A stretch of 64,000 bases of DNA from Armatimonadota bacterium. Lineage in GTDB: Bacteria; Armatimonadota; UBA5829; DSUL01. The stretch lies in the NCBI GenBank assembly GCA_025998755.1, contig AP024674.1, positions 248,001 through 312,000 of the forward strand, in the 5' to 3' direction. The notes beneath the pieces were generated by a model that saw nothing but the letters and a program-made list of their open reading frames with translations, made no database searches and had not been told where the DNA came from. The position numbers were made by a program, and so were the translations under genes. Positions 26,801-33,932 of the stretch are shown here, piece after piece; within the stretch, counting starts at the first letter, position 1; every line of letters begins with the position of its first letter.

Positions 26801-28514
26801 GCGCAGGCCGGGCGAGGCCGTCCTGACCGCTCGCGCTGACGGAGGCAACCGCGAGGCATCCGACGCGATGGAGTTGCGGTTCCCGGTGCATCCGCACGGC
26901 GTAGTGGCCACCGTGGCCAAGGCGGGGGCGGCTCCGGTGCGGGAGGCGGTGTTCAACCTTCCGGCGAATGCGCATCTGGATTCGGCCCGCCTCCACCTTG
27001 AGATAACCCCGTCCGCCGCTGGAGCCATCTTCGCCGGGCTCCGGTATCTGGTTAACTATCCCTGGGGATGTGTGGAGCAGGTGACCTCCAGCTTTGTTCC
27101 GGACGTGGTTGTGAAGCGCGCGATGGACCGGCTGGGGCTTCCGGCGCCGGATGAGGCGCGCGAGCTCCCGCAGATGCTGCGGCGAGGTATCCGCCTTCTG
27201 CGCGACGCCCAGAACGGTGACGGTAGCTGGGGGTGGCACGGTGAGGGTGTCGCCGACATCGGGATGACCGGCTATGTGCTGTTTGCCCTCGCGGAGGCGC
27301 GCGCCGCAGGAGCTGATGTTCCGGCGGATATGGTCGCGCGCGGGACCGCCTGGCTGGCCGAAGCTGTCGGCAGGGGGGTGCCGCCGAAACCCGCGGCTCG
27401 CGACTGGCTGAAGATGGGCAACTGGTATCGAAACCAGCTGGAAGGTTTTGCCTTTGGGCTTGCGGCGCTTTCCGCCAACGGCGCCGGAGACCGGACACTG
27501 TTCCGGGATCTCTGGGAGCGCCAGGCGGATCTGACCGATTTTGCCCTTGCCTGTCTTGGAATGGCGGCCGCGCAATCAGGGTGGTCTCAGGAGCTCACTG
27601 ATGTGGCCACGGCGCTTCAGGGCAGGAAGAAGACAGAGGCCGGGTTCATGTTCTGGAGCGGGTCTCCGGATCCCTTCGGATGGAGGGCGCCTGCGGCCAC
27701 GGCGATGGCCATGCGCGTCCTGCACCGGGCCGGCCGGACGAGCAACCAACTGGAGCCGGTGGCGGCCTGGCTTGCCCGGCAGAGGGCGGGAGACAACTGG
27801 AGCAACACCCGAGAGACCTCGCTGGTCATCCTGGCGCTGGTGGAGCATATGGAATCCTTGCCCACCGCCACAGGGTCCGTGGAAGTTCTGGTGAACGGGC
27901 GCACAGCGGCGGCGTTCGAGCTGCGGCGGCAGGATGCGTTCCTCCCGCCGCGGTCTCTCGATGTGCCTGGCAAGTCACTGCGGGCGGGCCGGAATACGGT
28001 CACAATCCGGGTGAACGGAACCGGGACGGCCTTCTGGTCCGGAGTGCTCACTTTCGTGGATCCCTCAGAAGACCTGCCGGCAGCGCCCGGCTATTTCCGC
28101 GTCACGCGCGCCTTCCAGCGCGTGAGACTGGAAAAGCAGCCGGACGGCTCTTTTAAGGAAAACGTGGAGCCGCTCAGGGGCGGCGTCCGTGTGGGCGAGA
28201 CTCTGCGGATGCGCATCCAGGTCCGGCCGCGCTCTTCCGGGCAGTATGTGCTGGTGGAGTGCCCCCTGCCATCCGGATTTGAAGTGGTGGAGCGTCCGAA
28301 TCCTTCCTGGGATCTGTCTTTCTCGGGCATCGAGGTGCGGGATGACAGGGTGGGCATCTTCAGCCGGACGCTGGACGGGGATGTCAACACGTTCGACTTC
28401 CAGGTGCGCGCTGAAGTTCCGGGCGAGCTTCATGTAATGCCCGTCAGGGCCTATGCGATGTACGCTCCGCAGCTTGCCGGGACTTCGCCGGAGGCTCGCC
28501 TGACGGTGCGATGA
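23817..28514 (+). CDS. Bacterial alpha-2-macroglobulin with intact thioester
   Basis: The product is 1565 residues from the ATG at 23817, which has GGAGGG 10 bases upstream. The frame is open further upstream but that part is not credible protein. Domains in order: a signal or anchor segment (residues 10-32), a carboxypeptidase-regulatory-like beta domain (about 38-100, GRVVNTKGQPIPGA), MG-type beta domains (TDRPLYRPGHTVHFKG near 340), the A2M domain (VVDEAIYAL near 820, then FRMPDNLTTWRATARAV), the thioester domain with GC1085VEQ, and a C-terminal receptor-binding-like beta domain. The Cys-Gln thioester covalently traps attacking proteases in the periplasm. No lipobox is seen. The stop overlaps the vanW start. 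Confidence 0.93.
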   Translation: MADGRSSTLASIIAVVLALAFAGGLVSLTVAGEPRCGILTGRVVNTKGQPIPGAFVSVPTVDGEDIRRVLTDSGGYFRAARVPVGYHVIAAQRRGYEYQEAGTGSVQEGRGLRMQPIVLRPAPDSLEMSVAYPLSVATGGRKRLYVSGVCSAERARVRFSIHPYDLVGERERDLRRSGGEEFDRRQRLIKEINRLEPAVWSWERSYSTSELNGHFDGYPATPKLDRPGTYLVVATLGKASAGDTLNVTSLALVAKRDADGVLAWTTDIRTGKPVAGASVEVHGRNTGGATAATDDQGLARLNTSGEDSLVVARHQGSVAFTSSYYYSDEYNQGCLIYTDRPLYRPGHTVHFKGIFRRSLPGSYQVLADREVEFVVEDPEGRAVGSVIARTNGLGTATADWQIPEDAPLGSYRVRVKLDGRTADARFSVDEYRKPEYAVEVSLPQPFCVRGTAVNATVRANYYFGAPVADAEVTYTVYRSRWWFHHYDSEFESWFDTMFGGYGYDYGGYGEVVMEGTGRTDEAGQLKIRLDTGKEEELARWVVEARVVDISMREVTASAGITVTPADFSVQASLRRYVTSPGEAVVVDIQTVDWTGKPVPDRSLEAIVERVRWSRGSQRTEEVARLKASTDGKGRGTFQWTPESRGDYRITLECRDDRGRIARDQADVWVVSAGQSEFYGQGPPEEALTIVRDRKMYRPGDTAKLLVRTAIPGLNVLLTIEGQKLYEARVLHLQGSTLTVDVPLNDSQRPGVTVSCLYIKDGQMRVATEELGVSPEDAFLTVELASSRERYRPGDEARYTIRTLDAKGRGVQAEVSLGVVDEAIYALRADNTPDLRRHFWGPRYNRVNTSSSVEDYYLGGVDKFEDSVRRDFRDTAFWAPQILTDSEGRATVRFRMPDNLTTWRATARAVTEDTAVGWAVHKCLVTKDVVVRLQAPRFFRERDRQTLGVIVHNYTSERRRIRVSLSATGLEIRGASARTVTVDADGAARIPVEVDVRRPGEAVLTARADGGNREASDAMELRFPVHPHGVVATVAKAGAAPVREAVFNLPANAHLDSARLHLEITPSAAGAIFAGLRYLVNYPWGCVEQVTSSFVPDVVVKRAMDRLGLPAPDEARELPQMLRRGIRLLRDAQNGDGSWGWHGEGVADIGMTGYVLFALAEARAAGADVPADMVARGTAWLAEAVGRGVPPKPAARDWLKMGNWYRNQLEGFAFGLAALSANGAGDRTLFRDLWERQADLTDFALACLGMAAAQSGWSQELTDVATALQGRKKTEAGFMFWSGSPDPFGWRAPAATAMAMRVLHRAGRTSNQLEPVAAWLARQRAGDNWSNTRETSLVILALVEHMESLPTATGSVEVLVNGRTAAAFELRRQDAFLPPRSLDVPGKSLRAGRNTVTIRVNGTGTAFWSGVLTFVDPSEDLPAAPGYFRVTRAFQRVRLEKQPDGSFKENVEPLRGGVRVGETLRMRIQVRPRSSGQYVLVECPLPSGFEVVERPNPSWDLSFSGIEVRDDRVGIFSRTLDGDVNTFDFQVRAEVPGELHVMPVRAYAMYAPQLAGTSPEARLTVR

Positions 28515-29206
28515 GAACGTGCGTGTTCCTGCGGGTCGGCGTTGCCGCGGGAGCCCTTGCGGTCTTGACGGCAGGGGCGGTCGCCCTGCAGAACGCCCAG
28601 AGAGAGCGCGTGCTTGCCGCCTTCTCCACGTCGCTGGAAGGTCGCACGGAAGAGCAGCTTCATAACATCCGTCTGGCCGCCCGGCGGGTGGACGGTGCAC
28701 TGGTGCTGCCGCAGCAGGAGTTCTCCATGGCGGCGGCGCTCGGGCCATCGTCTGCTGACAGGGGTTGGCGCAAAGCGGGAGCGTTCGTGGCGGGCGAGGT
28801 GGAGCAGGCCGTCGCGGGCGGGATCTGTCAGGTCTCGTCTACCCTATATAACGCTATCTTGCTGGCGGGGCTGCCGGTCACGGAGCGCCACGCGCACTCG
28901 CGTCCTGTCGCCAGCGTCCCGCCGGGCCGCGACGCCACTGTGGCATACGGAGTAGCGGACCTGCGGTTCCGGAACACCCGCAGTTGGCCCGTCCGGATCA
29001 GGGCGTCAGCGGAAGGTGCGAGGCTCACCGTGCGGATCACGGGGCCGGGGCCCGCTCCTCCTCCGGTGCGGTTGTGCGTAACGGCCACGGAGACGGGCGA
29101 CCGGCTTGTCGCAGTGGTCTGGAAGCAGATCTCCGGCCGCCCGGATATCCTGATCTCCCGCGACGAATACCGAATCTCCCGCGACGAATACCGACTGGCG
29201 CGCTGA
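28511..29206 (+). CDS. VanW family protein
   Basis: The product has 231 residues with an N-terminal membrane or signal segment (residues 7-27). The VanW domain occupies about 45-165: LVLPQQEFSMAAALGP, AVAGGICQVSSTLYNAILLAG, and ERHAHSRPVASVPPGRDATVAYG are family landmarks. The ATGA overlap with the macroglobulin gene means coupled translation. VanW proteins occur in vancomycin-resistance clusters and widely in Firmicutes and Armatimonadota; the activity is not established. The C-terminus carries a perfect 21-bp in-frame duplication. Confidence 0.9.
   Translation: MRTCVFLRVGVAAGALAVLTAGAVALQNAQRERVLAAFSTSLEGRTEEQLHNIRLAARRVDGALVLPQQEFSMAAALGPSSADRGWRKAGAFVAGEVEQAVAGGICQVSSTLYNAILLAGLPVTERHAHSRPVASVPPGRDATVAYGVADLRFRNTRSWPVRIRASAEGARLTVRITGPGPAPPPVRLCVTATETGDRLVAVVWKQISGRPDILISRDEYRISRDEYRLAR
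29153..29194 (+). repeat. Perfect 21-bp tandem duplication in the vanW 3' end
   Basis: Bases 29153-29173 and 29174-29194 are identical and duplicate the heptapeptide ISRDEYR just before the C-terminus. The reading frame is kept. Confidence 0.9.
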
Positions 29207-29223
29207 AGCCGTCCGGCAGATTC

Positions 29224-30849
29224 TCAGCCTGAGGAGGTCCGGTGCCGCACCGCGAGCAGCCTTCTCCCCTCCATCATCACGTAGCCGGCGGCGAGGATAA
29301 CGGTTACAAAAACCAGTACCCGCACCTTGCCCGCGCGGGTTGCCTCCTCGGACCACTGCTGCAGGGCTCCGGCAGTGACCAGTGTCAGGCAGACCGCTGC
29401 CAGCCCGCCGGAGACAGCGGGAGCAAGGCCCCGGACGGCGGGTGCTGCGGCCAGCACGAACGGCGCCGCCATCCCGGCCGCCCCGCACCCCAGCAGGAAC
29501 AGTCGGAGGGAAGGCTCACGCAGCACAGTGGAGACCAGCAGTACTGTCGCCCCGAGTGCCACGGGCAGCATCACGGCGCCAAGCATGGCTCCAGCGCGGG
29601 ATGGCGCTTCCTCCTGACCGCCTGCCAGTGATATCAGCACGAACGGGAGGGCCAGACCGATGGACAGTCCCAGGAAAACGTAAGGCGAGGATGCCGGGAT
29701 GCTCGCTCCCCCATGCCACTCCAGCCAGATCCGTAGGGCGCACCAGGCGGCCAGATATCCCGCGCCCCAGGCGATCCAGGCAGGAAAGGCCTGCCCGGAT
29801 GCCCGGCCCATCCACGGGGTCAAAAGGGACCACAGCCCTAGCGCCCCCATCAGCCCGGCTGCGCAAAGGGCCAGACCGAAGCCCGTCTGAAACCGGAGCG
29901 AGAGAGCGGCCGCGGCGAGGATCGCCGCCGCGCTGACCAGAGAAGAAGTCCTTACCTGCGGAGACGACGGCTCCATCGCCCCGCTGATGTACAGTAGCAC
30001 GATCGTTGCTCCTGCGCCAAGCCCCGCCCACAGGCAGTATGCTGCCTGGCTGTCGGCGTGAACGGCTTTCGTCAGCAGCCACGCGAACCAGAGGGCGAAG
30101 CCAGTGTAGGCTAATCCCCAGAGCGCCGATATAGCGCGGGATCCCGGGAAGGCCAGCCTCTGCGACAGACTCAGCGCTAGCCATATGCCCAGACAGGCTG
30201 CAAGAAAGAGAGCCGTCACGTCTCCGGCGCGCTCTAAGCGTCCGGCATAGTGCATCTTGCCGAGCAATATGCCGAAAGACACAGTGGCGCAGCCCGCTGC
30301 CAGGGCCTCCAGTATCTCCTGCGCTCTTTTACCTGCATCTCCCTCCCCGACCCCCCGGAGCGCCATTACGACGGATGCGGCCGTGATGGCTGCCCCGAGC
30401 GGCGCGACCGCCAGCCACTCTGAAGGGCGGGCCGTGTGCTTGCCGAGGAGATAGGCTCCCAGCATGGCGGGGATGATAAGGGCTGTCATCGCGGCATCTG
30501 TGGCGCGCCAGGCATCAGTGCCGGCGCCGGCGTCCTTCTGCAAGATCAGACCGGCGGCCACCACCCCCACCAGGCACGCGAATGCTCCGATGGCCACCTG
30601 AGTCCAAACAGGGCCGGGCGGGCCGATGGCTGCGCCTTTGCCGATCGCCCACTGACAGGCGGCTGCCGTCAGAGCCGCGACGACCGCTCCGGCTAGACCC
30701 GCGGGCAGCAGAGTCCTGATGGCCGGTGCCGTGCGCGCCCCGGAGATCCGGCAGGCCGCGAGGGTCCACGCCAGGGCTGCCAGTGGAGCCGCCCAGCACA
30801 GCAGAACGGAAAGATGGACAGGGGTCCCTGTTGCTTGCATCGGAGGCAT
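29224..30849 (-). CDS. Polytopic membrane protein of unknown function
   Basis: The product is about 541 residues from the ATG at 30849 (GGGAGG close upstream; an ATG at 30840 is the alternative). About 15 hydrophobic segments cover nearly the whole length. No family signature was recognised. Polar loops are short (for example LQKDAGAGTDAWRATDAA and LAGGQEEAPSRAG). The C-terminus is cytoplasmic-looking and basic (MMEGRRLLAVRHRTSSG). Its 3' end is only 17 bases from the convergent vanW gene. It could be a transporter or a membrane subunit of unknown type. Confidence 0.75.
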   Translation of the reverse strand: MPPMQATGTPVHLSVLLCWAAPLAALAWTLAACRISGARTAPAIRTLLPAGLAGAVVAALTAAACQWAIGKGAAIGPPGPVWTQVAIGAFACLVGVVAAGLILQKDAGAGTDAWRATDAAMTALIIPAMLGAYLLGKHTARPSEWLAVAPLGAAITAASVVMALRGVGEGDAGKRAQEILEALAAGCATVSFGILLGKMHYAGRLERAGDVTALFLAACLGIWLALSLSQRLAFPGSRAISALWGLAYTGFALWFAWLLTKAVHADSQAAYCLWAGLGAGATIVLLYISGAMEPSSPQVRTSSLVSAAAILAAAALSLRFQTGFGLALCAAGLMGALGLWSLLTPWMGRASGQAFPAWIAWGAGYLAAWCALRIWLEWHGGASIPASSPYVFLGLSIGLALPFVLISLAGGQEEAPSRAGAMLGAVMLPVALGATVLLVSTVLREPSLRLFLLGCGAAGMAAPFVLAAAPAVRGLAPAVSGGLAAVCLTLVTAGALQQWSEEATRAGKVRVLVFVTVILAAGYVMMEGRRLLAVRHRTSSG

Positions 30850-30989
30850 TTTCCTCCCTTCCGGCGGGATAGTATCACCCGCGCGCGCGGCGCGCAAGGG
30901 AGCAAGCCTGCAGATCGCAGACACGGTCGGCTATTCTGTGCGCGGGGCGGCGCGCCGTCCCGTCATTCTGCCGCTGGAGAGGATCAGCC

Positions 30990-31676
30990 ATGGCCGTTTG
31001 CGAAGTGCACGGGGGAGTCCAGGTTGCGCTCTGGAAACAGACGTCTTTCACAGTCATTCTGCCGGAGAAAGGAGACGGACCGTTTCCCGTGCTCTATCTC
31101 CTGCACGGGCTGTCCGGGGATCACACGGTCTGGGTACGGCGCACGAGCATCGAGCGGTATGCGCAGGATCTACCGCTGATCATCGTGATGCCGGATTCCG
31201 CCCGCGGGTGGTACACGGACAGTCAGACCTGTCTGACGGCGGCATTTGAGACCGCCATCGTGCGCGATCTCATCGCATATGTGGACCGTGTCTTTCATAC
31301 CGTTCCCGGACGCGCCGGCCGTGCCATCGCCGGTCTATCCATGGGCGGCTACGGCGCGCTGAAGCTCGCCTTCAAACATCCTCATCTCTTCTGCGCCGCC
31401 GGATGCCACAGCGGAGCGCTCATCCTCGACGAACTGCGTTCCATCGGCCCGGAATGGGCCCGGGAGTTCGAGCTGATCTTCGGCCCGCAGGCTGCGGGCG
31501 GCCCGGAGGATGTCCTGACTCTGGCGGAGCGGCTGGATCCTTCAGAAGCTCCGGCCGTCTGGATGGACATCGGATTGGAGGACGGTTTCCTGGAGATGAA
31601 CCGCCGTGTGCACGCGGATTTCCAGAGCATCGGGCTGGCCCACGAGTACCACGAATGGCCCGGCGGGCACGCCTGT
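30990..31676 (+). pseudogene. Esterase (S-formylglutathione hydrolase / esterase D-like), 3' end truncated
   Basis: The ATG at 30990 follows GGAGAGG. The alpha/beta-hydrolase core is clear: VLYLLHGLSGDH (oxyanion region), the nucleophile elbow GLSMGGYGALK (Ser near residue 115), an acidic region WMDIGLEDGF (Asp near 192-196), and the catalytic His in EWPGGHAC (near 229). Family proteins continue about 15-25 residues with a W..W helix. Here homology stops right after the His at about base 31676, and the frame runs on to 31865 through sequence antisense to the DUF6785 gene. The catalytic triad remains, so residual activity is possible, but the native C-terminus is gone. Confidence 0.75.
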
Positions 31677-32311
31677 GTCAGTTCCAGAGGTAGCCGCACG
31701 ATGGGGAACGAGAGCTTTGTTTCATCCATCCAGGCCCGGCGCACGATGACCGACAGACAGAGCATTATCCATCCGATGGACAGGATGAACACCGACCAGA
31801 ACCCGAGCGGGACCAGCCAGGCCCTCAGCACCTCGGGCTCCGTCAGGGAGCGGCTGCCTCCGTAGAACGCTCCCTCCATCACCTCCCGGTCCCACACGAA
31901 CATCCACTTCGGAAGGTGGGGGAACATCAGCTCTTCCCAGCGGTTCTCCGGGGTGGCATACCAGCTTGCCCAGCCGAGGGTGCTCATCAGGTTGATGATG
32001 AAGTCGTGTGTGGCCACCGTGCACGACATCACCAGCATCACGTAGATCACCACCAGATCTCCGCGCGTGAAGACGAGCCGTGGCATCCGCCACCGGAGCA
32101 GGGCGTTCAGGCCCGTCAGTGCGAACAGGTAGAATACAGGGGTTACGAAGAGCGGGTTCAGCGTGAGAATGACATACCATCTCAATTCCGCCGCCAGCAC
32201 CCAGTATACGTTCAGCGGCACTAGCACCAGACCCAAGACCACCCCACGCGGGGTGATCCGGCCTTCGGACGCGGTTCTCCCGGAATGAGTAGACTGAGGC
32301 GTCTCTGTCAC
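31677..32311 (-). pseudogene. DUF6785-type membrane protein, truncated after the N-terminal third
   Basis: From a GTG at 32311 the first about 210 residues match the start of DUF6785 proteins: VVLGLVLVPLNVYWVLAAEL, a second and third membrane span, TVATHDFIINLMSTLGW, and WMDETKLSFPIVRLPLELTQ. Family members run to roughly 600 or more residues with many spans. Here homology ends near 31677 and the frame continues to 31382 as the antisense of the esterase gene, ending in serine/arginine-rich nonsense. The gene has therefore lost most of its 3' part at the same point where the convergent esterase is broken. Confidence 0.7.
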
Positions 32312-32559
32312 CGATGCCTGACTTTGTTCGTTATTCGAATACGGCCGAGATGGCGCGAGATGACAGGGAATGCTGAAGTTGTCAGGAGTCTGTTCATCAG
32401 TCGATTACCTATATCTCGCATGTCACAATACCACTCGAACGGAGATCTGTCAATCCATCTGGGGAGGATCCGCAGCGGCGGCCGAGGGCAACCCCTTGCT
32501 CTCGAGAACTTCAGGCTTTAGAAGCTGGATCCCAAACTCTGGACCGTTTCAGCAAGATG
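32312..32559. other. Intergenic region, no gene seen
   Basis: About 250 bases, somewhat richer in A+T than the flanks, lie between the DUF6785 remnant and the sensor gene stop. No credible gene, terminator or promoter was identified. Confidence 0.5.
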
Positions 32560-33717
32560 CTAGACGGCCACCGCCTCCGCCGTCTTCGGAGCCGACCTCT
32601 CCTCCAGCAACTTCTGCAGCCAGACAGTGGTCCCTTCGCTACCGGTAGCCAGCCGCACAAGATCGGCCGAGTCCAGCATGATGGTGAATCCCAGCCCCAT
32701 CGAAGCCTTGGTGGTGAAGCCGGGCACGAGGGCGATGCGCGGGATGGTGAACGTGTCCATTCCCTTGCCGTGGTCCACCACGGCCACCCAGACGGAATGG
32801 TCGTCCGAACCCGCGTAAAGAAATCCGCCGCCGGCGTGCTTGACCGCGTTGGCAAGCGCCTCTCCTACCGCCAGCTCAAAGCGCTCCAGGCTCTCTCCCG
32901 TGAGCCCGCGTCGCCGGCAATAGTCCATCGCCTGATGACGGACCCGGGAAAGATGCTCCGGCCCGGGCAGCCGCGCGGAAAACTCGGCCCCCGCCAGCCA
33001 ATCCGGCGCCTCGTCCTCCTCCCCCAGCATGAGATGACCGCCTGTGACGGCAAGGATGGTCTCGCGGTAGAACTGTCTCTTGTCGCGCTCGGCCTGCTGG
33101 AACGCCTGCTGGCGCTCCTCTTCCTCGCGCCTGCGCTCGGTCAGATCGCGGGCGATGGCCAGGCATACCAGCTCGCCACCGATCCGCTCCGTGCGGGCAC
33201 AGATCTCAACCGGGATCTCCTCCCCGCTTCGGCGGACCAGCACCGCCTCGAAGACCGCATCCCCTTCGCGCCAGAGCCGCTCAAGAGCCTTCAGGGTGGC
33301 GGGACGCTCGCGCGGCGGCACAAGGTCGGCGGGAGTCAGGCGCAAGAGGGCATCGTGGCTATAACCGGTCTCTCGAACGGCCGACTCATTTGCGTCCAGT
33401 AACGGGCCGGGAAGCCCCTCCTCGGTCATCTGAAAAAGAAAGATGCTGTCGTTGATGCTGGAGAAAAGCAGATGCATCCGCGACTCTGCGCGATAGATGC
33501 GCTGGATGCTGGAGCGCACCAGGGCGTACAGGGCAACAGACGTCACGGCGACGAAAAGCAGACCTTTGAGCACCGAAGACATGGTGATCTTGGACGCCTG
33601 TTCGCCCGGCGACAGCAAGCCAAACAACAGCCAGTCCGACGTCAGAATCCACAGGCTGGCCGCCGCCGCATAGATGAGCGCGATACGAAGCGCTGGACGG
33701 TTGACCGACTCCTTCAT
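32560..33717 (-). CDS. Membrane PAS sensor with anti-sigma-type (RsbW-like) HATPase domain
   Basis: The product has 385 residues; the ATG at 33717 has GAGGAG 10-15 bases upstream. Two membrane spans (about 12-32 and 49-69) enclose a short external loop. A PAS domain (about 85-200; NDSIFLFQMTEEG, LDANESAVRETGYS, IARDLTERRREEE) is followed by a short coiled linker and an HATPase fold (about 255-375; FELAVGEALANAVKHA, VVDHGKGMD, MGLGFTIML). The H-box dimerisation domain of ordinary histidine kinases is missing, and the ATPase resembles RsbW/SpoIIAB serine kinases. It may signal through an anti-anti-sigma factor rather than a response regulator; none is nearby. Confidence 0.85.
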   Translation of the reverse strand: MKESVNRPALRIALIYAAAASLWILTSDWLLFGLLSPGEQASKITMSSVLKGLLFVAVTSVALYALVRSSIQRIYRAESRMHLLFSSINDSIFLFQMTEEGLPGPLLDANESAVRETGYSHDALLRLTPADLVPPRERPATLKALERLWREGDAVFEAVLVRRSGEEIPVEICARTERIGGELVCLAIARDLTERRREEEERQQAFQQAERDKRQFYRETILAVTGGHLMLGEEDEAPDWLAGAEFSARLPGPEHLSRVRHQAMDYCRRRGLTGESLERFELAVGEALANAVKHAGGGFLYAGSDDHSVWVAVVDHGKGMDTFTIPRIALVPGFTTKASMGLGFTIMLDSADLVRLATGSEGTTVWLQKLLEERSAPKTAEAVAV

Positions 33718-33932
33718 AAGCCCGGCTCCTCACCCCCGGGCCCGGAATGACGGCGATCGTCACCAGCTTTCTGGAATCCTTCGCCTTCCTGCGCCTCTGT
33801 CAGGATTGTCGCGGGACACTGCGAATCATTCCGGGTCCTGAGAGGATATTACCCGTTTTGAAGGCATCTGATTGCCTTCGCGGGTGGACCGGCTTGACAG
33901 GCCGCCTTCTCTGCCTGTCGCAATCGCTCGCG

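Noticed and set aside
32312-32559. TTCGAATAC near 32335 as a tRNA T-loop
   Set aside because: No acceptor, D or anticodon stems could be drawn around it.
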